From assembly GCA_028382965.1 (NCBI GenBank), contig JAOEUK010000011.1, positions 1-56,908 of the forward strand: a stretch of 56,908 nt of DNA, given 5' to 3'. Made by a program: the position numbers and the translations under genes. The stretch is from Candidatus Puniceispirillum sp. GTDB lineage: Bacteria > Pseudomonadota > Alphaproteobacteria > Puniceispirillales > Puniceispirillaceae. Below, piece after piece: positions 8,737 through 18,120 of the stretch (position 1 is its first letter; every line of letters begins with the position of its first letter). Below the pieces are notes generated by a model. The model had not been told where the DNA came from. It ran no database searches and worked only from the letters and a program-made list of their open reading frames with translations.

Positions 8737-9357
8737 CTACTTTTTACTTGGGCGTTGCATAGTAAAAACTTCTGAAATTCGTCCATAATCCATATATCCA
8801 AGACGAGCTAGTGGTTGATAGGCTTTAACGTCAACTTTGCCATCTTTTATTACTGAATCGTCAATATGAATGCCTGTAATAGTGCCAATAATCATTACGC
8901 CTCCATTTACATGATCGGGTTTGGGAAGTTCAACAATTTTCCATAACTTACATTCTAGCGCTGCAGGCGAGGTGGCAACGCGTGGCACTGATACCGTTTT
9001 ACAATCTGCCATTTCTAGATTGGCAGCGGCAAATTCACTTTCACCATATGACAGTCCTGCCGAGGTAATGTTCATTGCATCGCCAAGGGCGCTACTGACG
9101 ACATTAACCACAAATTCCTCAGTTTCAATCACGTTGCGCAGCGTATCTTTATGCTGTGAACTTTCAGATGGCGCACTGCTAAAGATTACCATTGGTGGGC
9201 TTTCTGAAATAGCGTTGAAATAGCTGTAGGGTGCAAGGTTAAAAGTGCCGTCCTCGCCACGACTGGAGATCCAACCAATAGGGCGTGGTGAAATAATGGC
9301 TTTAATTGGGCTGAAAGACAGGCCTGCTGCTTTATGCTCTCCTGGTTGAAAATACAT
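8737..9357 (-). CDS. Flavin reductase family protein (FMN-binding split barrel)
   Basis: 206 residues, close to the family norm. IISPRPIGWISSRGEDGTFNLAPYSYFNAIS is the classic N-terminal signature of flavin reductase-like/DIM6 proteins; key pieces are PRPIGWIS and NLAPYSYF. LSYGESEF and KPDHVNGGVMIIGTITGIHI follow. Members bind FMN and either reduce flavin with NAD(P)H or act on small aromatic or other substrates; the exact substrate is not readable. The start at 9357 has GAGGAG nine bases upstream. Its neighbours do not include an obvious monooxygenase partner. Confidence 0.8.
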   Translation of the reverse strand: MYFQPGEHKAAGLSFSPIKAIISPRPIGWISSRGEDGTFNLAPYSYFNAISESPPMVIFSSAPSESSQHKDTLRNVIETEEFVVNVVSSALGDAMNITSAGLSYGESEFAAANLEMADCKTVSVPRVATSPAALECKLWKIVELPKPDHVNGGVMIIGTITGIHIDDSVIKDGKVDVKAYQPLARLGYMDYGRISEVFTMQRPSKK

Positions 9358-9622
9358 TTCGCTAACTCCTCAAAGGCAGTTCTTGTTTTTCTGGGCATTG
9401 TTGATGATTAACAACAAGACATTTAGTGTTTTTTGGATTGTTAGGACTGTGACGTTTTTCCTTCAAAACACAATGTGCAGACTCCAATAAAGATTGGTGT
9501 TATTAAAGATTCATGGCATATGGTCCAACTTAGTTTTGGTGCAGTTTTTAATTCTAGAATAATAGCAATGATAGAAAAAATGGATATGCACAATCTATTT
9601 ATCCAAACAATTTGGTCGTTGC

Positions 9623-10072
9623 TTACCATTTTTTTATATGATCGGGAAGATCATTTTCATCGATGCTATTTTCTGGAATAACCCGTGTTGCTACAGACTG
9701 ACCAGCTGTGATCGTGCTTTTTGGATCCCCCGTCATTAAAGGGTGCCAAAGAGGAAGTTCTTTGCTTTCATGGACTAACTTATAGGCACAGCTTTCAGGC
9801 ATCCAATTCAGAGCTCCTAAATTGGATGGGGTTAAAATAACACAGTCTGGAACATATTTTTTACGCTCAGCGTACTTTGTACATCTTGCTGTTTGACAAT
9901 TAAGCAATTTACAGCCCACATCAGTATAATGAACATCGCCTGTATCGATGTCTTCCAGTTTTAGGACACAACATTTGCCACATCCATCACAAAGAGACTC
10001 CCACTGCTCTTTATTTAACTGCGCAAGGGGAATTGTTTTCCAGAATTTTTTTTGGGACACATTCTCATCCAA
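9623..10072 (-). CDS. YcgN family cysteine-cluster protein (UPF0260)
   Basis: 149 residues, matching the family length. The cysteine clusters are CDGCGKCCVLKLED near residue 29, VGCKLLNCQTARCTKY at about 53-68, and PDCVILTP and ESCAYKL later. These fit the CxxCxxCC-type pattern of the YkgJ/YcgN group, believed to bind zinc or an iron-sulfur cluster; the biochemical role is unknown. LPLWHPLMTGDP is a family hallmark. It is divergent from mnmC, sharing a 158-base upstream region. Confidence 0.85.
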   Translation of the reverse strand: MDENVSQKKFWKTIPLAQLNKEQWESLCDGCGKCCVLKLEDIDTGDVHYTDVGCKLLNCQTARCTKYAERKKYVPDCVILTPSNLGALNWMPESCAYKLVHESKELPLWHPLMTGDPKSTITAGQSVATRVIPENSIDENDLPDHIKKW

Positions 10073-10230
10073 TAATTGTTACTGAGCTGGCCTTTAAAAA
10101 CAATCAAACACCTGATTTATGATTATGATAACCGGCTAATTGCAAACGAGATACCATATTACTTTGGTAATGATAGAAATATCTATAACCACCGCTTGCA
10201 GGTGCCAGCTCTGACGTGCAGGTTAATACT

Positions 10231-12087
10231 ATGTCTAACTCCATCTCTCATCAATCAACTGACTACCGTTTAGCTGCTGCAAAGGTATCAAATCACGATG
10301 GTGTATTGTGGTCAGATGACTTTAATGATCGTTATTTTTCTTCTGAAAGTGGCCTAGGTGAGACAGAACATGTGTTTATCGACGGTAACCATATTAGAGA
10401 ACGTTTGCCTAACACCGGACAATTTACCATTGCTGAGACTGGGTTTGGTACGGGGTTAAATTTTCTGGCAGTGATGGAGTTGCTAGAAAAAAAGCTAAAA
10501 AAAAATCATGGTTTCTCATGTCAGGTAGACTACATCTCATTAGAGTCACGGCCACTGTCTGCTGAAATCATTACCAAAGTCCATCAGTTATTCCCATCTG
10601 TGGAAAACCAAAGTAGAGCTCTGCTTGCAGCTTTACCGCCCCGGTGGCCAGGGCTGCACCGGCGCACTTTTTTTAGCGGCCAACTTCGGTTGCATTTGAT
10701 TTATGGTGATGCAAATGATGCCCTATTAAATGCCGATTTTCTTGTGGACGCATGGTTTTTAGACGGTTTTTCTCCAGCCAAAAACCCAGAACTATGGAGT
10801 AGTGATGTGTTATCATCTGTGGGAAGACTAACGCGAGCGGGGGGCAGTTTTGCAACATTTACTTCTGCCAGCGCTGTGCGTCAGAAGCTGGCAGAAGCTG
10901 GCTTTTTTGTAAAAAAATATTCAGGATTTGGCCGCAAGCGTGAAATGCTAGCAGGCCAAAAGCTGAAAATAAATGTTAGTCGTTCAAAATCCTTGCTCTG
11001 TAAAAAATCGATTGGGATCATTGGTGGTGGTATTGCTGGTGCGTCGGTGGCCGCGGGACTGTTCTCGCGAGGTGCGCACCCACATATTATTGATGCACAT
11101 GAATGCCTTGCTAATGCCGCGTCGGGGAATCAATTGGCGCTACAAAGTCCGCGTTTAAGTGTTGATAATAACATAGCGAGCCGTATGTCCGCTGATTGTT
11201 TGTCGTTTGCGGCTCATTTAAGCGATTTAGCAAAAGCAGTTATTTCAAACAAAGTAATCTCACTTGATTGGCCTGAACGCGAGGCTCTGAGGCAGGGCAA
11301 ATTCCGAAAACAATTATGGCCGATTGATTTAATGCAATTTGTTGATGCTTCAGTTGCCTCAAGCTACGCCGGGATTGTTTTGCCAATAGGCGGAGTTGTG
11401 TACCACTACGGTCGAGTGATTGACCCTGCTAAATTAACGCATTACCTCGCAAAGGACTCACTAAAAACATTTAATTTTAAAGTAGTTGAAATAAACCGAG
11501 ATGACGAAGGCTTTCAGGTTTTATCCGCAGATGGCCGAAGTCTTTCTTTTGATCAGCTGGTTTTCGCAGGGGGTGCTGATTTGGAAGCCCTTAATCAACT
11601 GCTGTCGGTTAAGGGTATTGCTGTTGATATAACCTCTGGGCAAGTCAGCCACGTACCTGCAACTAATGACCTTGCGGGATTAAAGGTAGGACTTAGTTAT
11701 GGTGGATATTTAACGCCAGCTAAGGATGGGTACCATGAACTTGGCGCCACATTTGATCGTAATGTGCGAATTGACGTTTTGGATAGTGGCCACCGGCATA
11801 ATAGAGATCTTTTGCCAGCTGGATTACTTCATTTATTACCTAATCCTGATGTTTTTGGTGCTCGAGTTAGTCGCCGTGCGAGCACACCTGATCGTAACCC
11901 TGTTTGTGGAAAAATTGACGATGATTTATATGCCATTGGTGCTCTTGGTGCGCGTGGGTTAACTCTGGCGCCCTTGCTTGGCGATATGCTAGCAGCGCAA
12001 ATGCTGGGGATGCCAGTGACTCTGGGCCTGGATATTCAACAGTGTCTTGAGCCTTTTCGTTTTCGACTAAGGGCAAATCGTATTTAG
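10231..12087 (+). CDS. mnmC: Bifunctional tRNA 5-methylaminomethyl-2-thiouridine biosynthesis protein MnmC
   Basis: 618 residues with both expected halves. The N-terminal methyltransferase has ETGFGTGLNFLAVME and VDAWFLDGFSPAKNPELWS, hallmarks of the MnmC2 part. The C-terminal FAD oxidoreductase (MnmC1) begins at about residue 255 with IGIIGGGIAGASVAAGLFS and ends with YAIGALGARGLTLAPLLGDM. The enzyme converts cmnm5s2U34 to nm5s2U34 and then methylates it to mnm5s2U34 in the tRNA wobble position, acting after MnmEG. The ATG at 10231 is preferred over a GTG at 10216; the latter would overlap the likely ribosome binding site (GCAGG). Confidence 0.92.
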   Translation: MSNSISHQSTDYRLAAAKVSNHDGVLWSDDFNDRYFSSESGLGETEHVFIDGNHIRERLPNTGQFTIAETGFGTGLNFLAVMELLEKKLKKNHGFSCQVDYISLESRPLSAEIITKVHQLFPSVENQSRALLAALPPRWPGLHRRTFFSGQLRLHLIYGDANDALLNADFLVDAWFLDGFSPAKNPELWSSDVLSSVGRLTRAGGSFATFTSASAVRQKLAEAGFFVKKYSGFGRKREMLAGQKLKINVSRSKSLLCKKSIGIIGGGIAGASVAAGLFSRGAHPHIIDAHECLANAASGNQLALQSPRLSVDNNIASRMSADCLSFAAHLSDLAKAVISNKVISLDWPEREALRQGKFRKQLWPIDLMQFVDASVASSYAGIVLPIGGVVYHYGRVIDPAKLTHYLAKDSLKTFNFKVVEINRDDEGFQVLSADGRSLSFDQLVFAGGADLEALNQLLSVKGIAVDITSGQVSHVPATNDLAGLKVGLSYGGYLTPAKDGYHELGATFDRNVRIDVLDSGHRHNRDLLPAGLLHLLPNPDVFGARVSRRASTPDRNPVCGKIDDDLYAIGALGARGLTLAPLLGDMLAAQMLGMPVTLGLDIQQCLEPFRFRLRANRI

Positions 12088-12091
12088 GTTT

Positions 12092-12108
12092 CTGAGTTAC
12101 AGACTCAG
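12092..12108. repeat. Hairpin between convergent mnmC and SDR genes
   Basis: CTGAGT (12092-12097) and ACTCAG (12103-12108) flank a five-base loop at the convergent junction, overlapping the SDR stop. There is no T-tract on either side, so the terminator role is uncertain. Confidence 0.3.
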
Positions 12109-12819
12109 CATTATCCGTGCGTCAAACCGTTTGCCGTGTTCAAAGAATTTTGGGTCAAGTAAGGTTAAAAAAGCGGGAGCGATGTCGGCTGGCTGCGGCA
12201 ATGACTTTTGGTTTTCCCCTGGAAATGCTGATGCGCGCATTTCTGTTGCTGTGCCGCCGGGGTTTATTATATTAATACGTAAATTCGTTTGTTCCGTCTC
12301 TCCTGCCCAGACCCGTCCCATGGCTTCAAGACCTGCCTTGGAAACAGCATAAGGTCCCCAAAATGGTTTTACACCCTCAGCAACTCCTGAGGACACTAAT
12401 ACTGCACGGCCAGCTGATGCAGAAATTAGCAGCGGTTCCATAGCACGAATTAAATGCCACTGTGCAGTCAAATTAATTGAAATTGTGTTGTCCCAAACTG
12501 CTTCATCAAGATGTGATAATGGCGTTAAGGCACCCAGCGTAGCTGCATTTACCACAAGCCCATCAAGCCGACCCCAGCGCTCATGAATGGCTTGCGCAAG
12601 CCTGGGGATAGCTGCGTAATCTGACATATCAAGCTCAACAATTGTGGCTTTGCCGTTAGCTGCTTTAATTTCATCATCTAAATCTTCTAGTGCTCCAATT
12701 GTACGGCCAGTAATAATTAGTTCTGCGCCGGCGTGTGTTGCGGCTAGTGCAACTGCTTTCCCAATGCCTCGGCTAGCGCCAGTGATTAATATAACTTTTC
12801 CAGAAAGGTCAGGGGCCAT
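12097..12819 (-). CDS. Short-chain dehydrogenase/reductase
   Basis: 240 residues from the chosen start. The NAD(P)-binding motif is LITGASRGIGKAVALAA, the NAG-type motif appears as VVNAATLGALTP, the catalytic serine is in VLVSSGVAEG, and the YxxxK pair is in GPYAVSKAGLEAMG. The classical SDR fold is therefore complete; the substrate is unknown. An SDR of this kind often follows purF in the radA-cvpA-purF block of Alphaproteobacteria; here it follows cvpA after a 300-base gap with no purF. The ATG at 12819 has GTGAG upstream; an ATG at 12837 is the alternative, and a longer open frame to 12930 lacks family similarity. Confidence 0.82.
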   Translation of the reverse strand: MAPDLSGKVILITGASRGIGKAVALAATHAGAELIITGRTIGALEDLDDEIKAANGKATIVELDMSDYAAIPRLAQAIHERWGRLDGLVVNAATLGALTPLSHLDEAVWDNTISINLTAQWHLIRAMEPLLISASAGRAVLVSSGVAEGVKPFWGPYAVSKAGLEAMGRVWAGETEQTNLRINIINPGGTATEMRASAFPGENQKSLPQPADIAPAFLTLLDPKFFEHGKRFDARIMLSL

Positions 12820-13082
12820 ACAACACTCACTTTTCATTAATTCTAAATAGTTCACTGCTACTTTTTGCTTGCAACGTTGGGGTGTTTGGAAGCCAAGATG
12901 CTGAAGTAATACTCGCTCTTTTGCTTCCAAAGAAGCCAGGAACTGTGCATTGCTTTTAGCAACTGATCGTTATCAAATGGACGGGTGGCCGCTAAACCAA
13001 TTACATATATCCTAAAATTGAGACAGATTTTAAGATAACCGCACAATAATCAAACCCTGAGTTATTAATTAAAAAGTTGTCT

Positions 13083-13101
13083 CGACCTAAAAAAATTTAG
13101 G
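13083..13101 (-). terminator. Possible terminator after cvpA
   Basis: CCTAAA and TTTAGG flank a short A/T loop about 30 bases downstream of the cvpA stop. The stem is only six pairs and A/T-rich, so termination is a weak inference. Confidence 0.3.
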
Positions 13102-13132
13102 CACACGTTTAAACATCTATTTTTACTGATTT

Positions 13133-13768
13133 TTAGTTAACCTTTTCATCATTGAGTAATTTCATACTAGTGCTCTCATTTTGTTTACGAATAAATTGTG
13201 GCGTTTTAACTTTATCAGTCAGAGTATCCAGTTTTATCGGTGCCCGATAAGTCAGATTATTAATTATCTGGTCGCGATGGTCATCCGGCACAAAGCTGGC
13301 AAAATAATGGGCACTAAGACTGAGTAATGGCCTGCTTAAAGACCCTTTTATAGACTTTGGCAAATTATCCTCACCCTGTAAAGACACGGCTATCATAAAT
13401 ACAATGAGAACAAGCCCATATCCACGTGTAAATCCAAATAACACGCCAAGCCAACGATCAAAGCTACCAAGACCAACTCGTTTTAAACCTGGCGCAATTA
13501 AGCTCGCTGAAATAAACCAAACAACCACTGATGCACCGAATGGTAAGCCCCAAGCAATTGCTTCGCCAAGCCCTTTTACCTGCAAAAGATCAATAATAGG
13601 ATCTTTGATAAGGGGCTGAGAGTAATTCGCAACAAAGAAAGAAACGACCCAGCCAACAAGGCCAAGAATTTCACGCGTTAGACCGCGTAAAATGGATAAT
13701 AAAGCAGAGAGCAAGAGAATAAAAAAAATTCCGTAATCTATTAGTGTCAATGATGTAAAATCGATCAT
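13133..13768 (-). CDS. cvpA: CvpA family membrane protein
   Basis: 211 residues. Four hydrophobic segments can be seen: FFILLLSALLSILRG, ILGLVGWVVSFFVAN, GASVVVWFISASLIA and YGLVLIVFMIAVSLQ, with the family signature RGLTREILGLVGW early and GSFDRWLGVLFGFTRG in the middle. In E. coli CvpA is needed for colicin V production and envelope homeostasis; the molecular function is unresolved. The gene follows radA, as is usual. In many relatives purF comes next and the two are co-transcribed; here only an empty 200-base gap and an SDR follow. Confidence 0.9.
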   Translation of the reverse strand: MIDFTSLTLIDYGIFFILLLSALLSILRGLTREILGLVGWVVSFFVANYSQPLIKDPIIDLLQVKGLGEAIAWGLPFGASVVVWFISASLIAPGLKRVGLGSFDRWLGVLFGFTRGYGLVLIVFMIAVSLQGEDNLPKSIKGSLSRPLLSLSAHYFASFVPDDHRDQIINNLTYRAPIKLDTLTDKVKTPQFIRKQNESTSMKLLNDEKVN

Positions 13769-13826
13769 GCAAATCCCATTACAAACGAGCGCTCTCTTAC
13801 AGATAATTTAATTATGCGATAGGGAT

Positions 13827-15200
13827 TCAACTTATGCCACCCATAATTTCAATCAATTCGCCTAGGGTTTTGGGCTGCGCTGTTTTGATCCCAGTCACTT
13901 TCTTTGCAGCCTTTCGAGGGCATGGTAATACAGCATTTTCAAATCCAAGCTTTGCAGCTTCTTTTAAACGGGCATCAGCTTGTGCAACTTGGCGAAGTTC
14001 AGCAGAAAGCGCTACCTCGCCAAAAAAAACAGTTCTTTGTGGTCCTGGCCTGCCTGTCACTGAGGAAATTAATGCGGCTGCAACGGCAAGATCGGCCGCT
14101 GTTTCATGTATCTTTAGCCCACCTGCGACATTTAAAAAAATGTCTCGGCCAGACAAAGGAACACCACAACGAGCTTCAAGAACTGCTGTCAGCATAGCAA
14201 GGCGGCTGGTGTCCCAACCTACAACATTGCGACGTGGCGTTGCTAGTGACGATGGTGCAACAAGGGCTTCAATTTCGACTAGAACTGGTCGGCTGCCCTC
14301 AATGCCTGCAAATACAACAGCGCCAGTTACATCTTCACGTCGATCGGCAAGAAAAAGCTCTGATGGGTTGGGGACTTCGGCAAGACCGGCTTCAATCATC
14401 TCAAAAACGCCAATTTCATCAGTGGCTCCAAACCGGTTTTTGACGCTTCGTAGAATGCGGAAATGATGTGATCGGTCTCCTTCAAAATACAGCACTGCGT
14501 CAACCATATGCTCCAATACCCGCGGGCCTGCGATTGCTCCATCCTTCGTAACGTGGCCTACAATTAAGAGGGCAACCCGATTATTTTTTGCTGAGCGGAT
14601 TAATTCCTGAGCGCTTGCGCGCACCTGCGAGACGGTACCTGGAGCTGAGTCTAGGCTTGGTAAAAACATAGTTTGAATTGAGTCAATTACCATGATATCC
14701 GGCTTGTCAGGGCCATCCATTGAAGCTGCAATATCACTGGCATTGGTTGCGGTGCCGAGTTCAACAGTGGCATTAGCAAGTCCTAACCTTTGGGCCCGCA
14801 TACGAACCTGATCAGCAGACTCCTCGCCCGAAATATAAGCTGCCTTCAAGCCAGCCCCTGCTAACTTGCAAGTCAGTTGTAACAGTAAGGTTGATTTGCC
14901 AATTCCGGGGTCACCACCAATTAGCGTTGCTGACCCCGGCACTAATCCACCCCCGGACACACGATCAAATTCGGTGATGCCTGACTGCATCCGAGATGGC
15001 AGATCAGACTTTTTGGTAAGACAATGAAGAGGTTCAAGCGATATACGGCGTCCGATCACCCGTTTGCCTGGTCCAGCTGGTGCTTCTTTACGTTCTTCTG
15101 CTAGCGTATTCCACGCCCCACAATCATCACATTTTCCTGCCCATTTGGAAAAGCTCGCACCACATTGCTGGCACGCATATGTAATTGTGTTGCGAGCCAT
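13827..15200 (-). CDS. radA: DNA repair protein RadA
   Basis: 457 residues, the usual size. The N-terminal zinc finger is CQQCGASFSKWAGKCDDCG. The RecA-like ATPase has Walker A GGDPGIGKST, and the family-specific KNRFG motif is in SVKNRFGATDEIG. A Lon-protease-like domain lacking protease function makes up the C-terminus (DIFLNVAGGLKI, then FFGEVALSAELRQV). RadA is a DnaB-type helicase that promotes branch migration during recombination. Its ATG touches the mlaF stop region (shared base at 15200), so the two are translationally linked. Confidence 0.95.
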   Translation of the reverse strand: MARNTITYACQQCGASFSKWAGKCDDCGAWNTLAEERKEAPAGPGKRVIGRRISLEPLHCLTKKSDLPSRMQSGITEFDRVSGGGLVPGSATLIGGDPGIGKSTLLLQLTCKLAGAGLKAAYISGEESADQVRMRAQRLGLANATVELGTATNASDIAASMDGPDKPDIMVIDSIQTMFLPSLDSAPGTVSQVRASAQELIRSAKNNRVALLIVGHVTKDGAIAGPRVLEHMVDAVLYFEGDRSHHFRILRSVKNRFGATDEIGVFEMIEAGLAEVPNPSELFLADRREDVTGAVVFAGIEGSRPVLVEIEALVAPSSLATPRRNVVGWDTSRLAMLTAVLEARCGVPLSGRDIFLNVAGGLKIHETAADLAVAAALISSVTGRPGPQRTVFFGEVALSAELRQVAQADARLKEAAKLGFENAVLPCPRKAAKKVTGIKTAQPKTLGELIEIMGGIS

Positions 15201-16000
15201 TATGGTCTTGCCCTGTTTTCAGATGCTTGATTGGGCTTTTCGTTTGTAAGTGGTCCTTCAACTAAGCCATGAACAAATTGATGAACTTCTGGGACGCCAC
15301 TTTTATCCATATCCTTGGCTTGTCCAGACCAAAGAATAACACCATTGTGAATCATTGCCACTTTATCCGCGATGCGTCGTACTGATGCCATATCGTGACT
15401 AATAGTAATAGTTGTAGCGCCAAGTCTTTTTCGCGCATTGACGATCAATCGGTCAATGACGCCCCCTGTGATGGGGTCTAGTCCTGATGTGGGTTCGTCA
15501 AACAGTAGAATTTCAGGTTCGTCAACAATCGCACGGGCGAGTGCAACGCGCTTTTGCATCCCGCCTGATAATTCAGCTGGGTATTGATCAATGACTGACT
15601 CCAAAAGACCAAGTTGTGTAATGGTTTTTGCTGCAATATCACGCGCTGCTGCTCTTCCAAGCGCTCGTTGGTGACGAAGCCTGAACGTTACATTTTGCCA
15701 GATTGGCAGAGAATCAAATAAAGCGCCAAACTGAAAAGTCATGCCAAAGCGCTGGCGTAAATTTTCAAGTTCTGCACGACCTTTACCCAGAATTTCCTGT
15801 CCATCAATCTTAATACTGCCGCTGTCAGGTTTAATGAGACCGTTTAGACACTTCATCAAAACTGATTTACCGCCACCCGAGGTGCCAATAATAACAAGCG
15901 ATTCCTGTGAGGCAACACTTAGGTCAACACCTCTTAGAACATGGTGTCCATTAAATGTTTTTTGGACACCTAATAATTCAATTTTTGGAGTTGCTAACAT
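15200..16000 (-). CDS. mlaF: ABC transporter ATP-binding protein, MlaF family
   Basis: 266 residues. Walker A is GTSGGGKSV, the signature is LSGGMQKRVALARA, and Walker B is EILLFDEPTSGLDP, with the GGM signature typical of the MlaF/Ttg2A group. Together with the upstream MlaE permease it would energise phospholipid transport between inner and outer membranes. Start set at 16000 because GGAGG lies five bases upstream, inside the end of mlaE; an ATG at 16033 is internal to mlaE. No mlaD, mlaB or mlaC is adjacent. Confidence 0.9.
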   Translation of the reverse strand: MLATPKIELLGVQKTFNGHHVLRGVDLSVASQESLVIIGTSGGGKSVLMKCLNGLIKPDSGSIKIDGQEILGKGRAELENLRQRFGMTFQFGALFDSLPIWQNVTFRLRHQRALGRAAARDIAAKTITQLGLLESVIDQYPAELSGGMQKRVALARAIVDEPEILLFDEPTSGLDPITGGVIDRLIVNARKRLGATTITISHDMASVRRIADKVAMIHNGVILWSGQAKDMDKSGVPEVHQFVHGLVEGPLTNEKPNQASENRARP

Positions 16001-16001
16001 G

Positions 16002-16793
16002 CTATCCTCCAAAAAAGATAGTTGTGACAACATAGTTAGAGATCAAGATAAGGATTGATGCTGAAACAACAGCATTTGTTGTCGCCTGACCAACACCTTG
16101 GGCCCCGCGGCCCGAGTGATACCCATGATAGCAACCCATAAGGGCAATCAAAAAGCCAAAAACAGCCGCTTTTACAAGGCCTAGCGTGACATCTGATACT
16201 TCCAAGTACTGGAGGGTTCGGGCCAGATAATTTGATGAATTGAACCCAAGTCGATAAACTCCAACAAGATACCCGCCAAAAACACCAATTATATCGCCAA
16301 CTAATACAAGAAATGGTAAGCAAATGGTGCCTGCCAGCAACCGAGGAGCAACTAAATATTGCATGGGCCTTGTAGACAGTGTGTCAAGCGCATCAATTTG
16401 ATCAGTTACGCGCATCGTTCCTATTTCTGCCGCCATTGAAGCTCCAATGCGTCCCGCGACCATTAAACCCGCTAGCACTGGCCCAAGTTCGCGTGTAACT
16501 GATAACACAACTACTGTTGCAACAGTATCCTCGGCAGAAAACCGTGCAAAACCAGTATAGGATTGAAGTGCCAGAACCATACCTGAAAAAAGTGTAGTTA
16601 AACCGACAACAGGCAAGGAATAATATCCAATATCAAGAATCTGACGAAGTAATTGGTGCCAGTAATAAGGAGGCGTAAAAATCCAGCGGATAGCAGTTAA
16701 ACTGAATAGTGTTATGCGACCAAGCGTAGCTAGGAAATCAAGCGCTGTACGACCTATATTTTGGACAAAGCCTTGCATATGTCTTGAAACCAT
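16002..16793 (-). CDS. mlaE: ABC transporter permease, MlaE family
   Basis: 263 residues with the conserved MlaE core: VVGLTTLFSGMVLALQ, RELGPVLAGLMVAGRIGASM and AEIGTMRVTDQIDALDTL, then hydrophobic helices to the C-terminus (SASILILISNYVVTTIFF). It is the integral membrane part of the Mla-type lipid transporter. It lies downstream of alr and upstream of mlaF, radA and cvpA on the minus strand. Start could be 16793 or 16778; the purine-rich GAAGG sits directly at the first ATG, so neither choice is strongly supported. Confidence 0.9.
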   Translation of the reverse strand: MVSRHMQGFVQNIGRTALDFLATLGRITLFSLTAIRWIFTPPYYWHQLLRQILDIGYYSLPVVGLTTLFSGMVLALQSYTGFARFSAEDTVATVVVLSVTRELGPVLAGLMVAGRIGASMAAEIGTMRVTDQIDALDTLSTRPMQYLVAPRLLAGTICLPFLVLVGDIIGVFGGYLVGVYRLGFNSSNYLARTLQYLEVSDVTLGLVKAAVFGFLIALMGCYHGYHSGRGAQGVGQATTNAVVSASILILISNYVVTTIFFGG

Positions 16794-16844
16794 CCTTCGG
16801 TTCTATTTTATATGATTGTATTTGTTATGGAGACGTTTGCCTTT

Positions 16845-16876
16845 TTTGGCTATATAAAATCTAGTTATTAGCCAAA
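16845..16876. repeat. Inverted repeat in the alr-mlaE gap
   Basis: TTTGGCTA (16845-16852) and TAGCCAAA (16869-16876) form an eight-pair dyad with a 16-base spacer, about 50-80 bases before mlaE. No T-tract follows on either strand, so it looks more like a regulatory dyad than a terminator. Confidence 0.35.
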
Positions 16877-16989
16877 TAAAGAATACACAATGGAGTCGTT
16901 AAAACCAACTAAAAGGTAATCCTAGCCATATCAATGATTGTATAATTTAAAAGATGGCAAGGAATTTTATTGTAGAGTTACAGTGCCTC

Positions 16990-18114
16990 TTAAACTCTTT
17001 CATAGTAATGCCGTTTTGCTCGATGGCCAAGATTAGTCATGATTTCATAAGGAATTGTTTTAAGATCGAGTGCCATCCGTTCTAATCCATAATCCTGATG
17101 GATAAGCTGTGCTGTATCCGTTAGCAGACTGTTTTGGTCAAGTTCGGTCACATCAGCAGTGATGCTGTCCATTGAAATGCGGCCAATAACAGGTACAGTC
17201 TGCCCACCAATCAAAATACTAGCTTTACCACTAAGTTGGCGAGAATACCCGTCAGCATAGCCAATCCCAATCGTTGCGATCAGCGACTCACGTTGAAGTT
17301 CGAAGGTTCCACCATAGCCAACCTTGTCACCAATTGCTGCACTCCGCACCTGAAGGATGCGAGCTTTCCAGCTAAAAGTTGGTTGAAGCTTGTTGATTGT
17401 CTTGTTGCATGGATGCACTCCATAAAGTGAAATGCCGGGCCGGGTCATTTGAAAATGAAAGTCATTGCCAAGCATAGTACCAGCGCTATTAGCAAGGCTG
17501 GCTGGTAAAGACGCAAAACAGCGGAGAAGTTTTTTAAATTGAATTAGTTGCTTAAAATTTATGGGATCTTCGACTAGTTCAGCCGAGACAAGATGGCTCA
17601 TTATGTACTGAACATTCAATGAATCAAGGTCTTGTTTGTTTTGGATCAACCAATTGGCCTGCTTAGTATCCAGCCCTAGGCGGGTCATGCCGGTATCAAA
17701 ATGTAGCAATGCTGGAAGTGCTGTGCCAATTTTTTTGGCAAAGTTTATCCACCTTGAAATTTGTTCTAGATCATTTAGAACGGGAACCAATTGATGCGTA
17801 AAAAAATCTTTTTCTTGGTTGTTTTGGACTCCATGCAAAACCATAATTGAACAATCATTAAGACCTCTTAATTGAATTGTTTTTTTTAGGTTTATGGCTT
17901 CTTCCAAACTAGCAACAAAAAATATTTTGCAGCCTGCATTTGCTAGAGCAATTGCAATGGAACTGCAACCAAGTCCGTATCCATCCGCTTTGACCATTGC
18001 TGCGGTCTTTGTCTTAAAGGAAGAAAGGCTGTCTATGTAGCGCCAGTTTGCAACAATAGCATCAAGATCAACTGTTATGGAGCTATCCCCATAACCAAAT
18101 AACTGATGAGCCAT
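16990..18114 (-). CDS. alr: Alanine racemase
   Basis: 374 residues. The pyridoxal phosphate lysine is in MVKADGYGLG, and the second catalytic tyrosine is in the region around VGYGGTFELQRES; ISLYGVHP and GRISMDSITADVTE are also standard. It supplies D-alanine for peptidoglycan. Six bases separate it from the dnaB stop, so dnaB-alr is likely one transcript, an arrangement seen across Alphaproteobacteria. Confidence 0.95.
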   Translation of the reverse strand: MAHQLFGYGDSSITVDLDAIVANWRYIDSLSSFKTKTAAMVKADGYGLGCSSIAIALANAGCKIFFVASLEEAINLKKTIQLRGLNDCSIMVLHGVQNNQEKDFFTHQLVPVLNDLEQISRWINFAKKIGTALPALLHFDTGMTRLGLDTKQANWLIQNKQDLDSLNVQYIMSHLVSAELVEDPINFKQLIQFKKLLRCFASLPASLANSAGTMLGNDFHFQMTRPGISLYGVHPCNKTINKLQPTFSWKARILQVRSAAIGDKVGYGGTFELQRESLIATIGIGYADGYSRQLSGKASILIGGQTVPVIGRISMDSITADVTELDQNSLLTDTAQLIHQDYGLERMALDLKTIPYEIMTNLGHRAKRHYYERV

Positions 18115-18120
18115 ATCGCG

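Noticed and set aside
9475-9681. A 68-codon plus-strand frame between the flavin reductase and YcgN genes
   Set aside because: It overlaps the YcgN gene end, lacks a ribosome binding site and resembles nothing.
12858-13046. A 62-codon minus-strand frame between cvpA and the SDR
   Set aside because: It starts with TTG without a clear ribosome site and shows no family features or purF remnant.
13834-14466. A 210-codon plus-strand frame inside radA
   Set aside because: It is antisense to a clear RadA with all motifs, so it is a shadow of its codon pattern.
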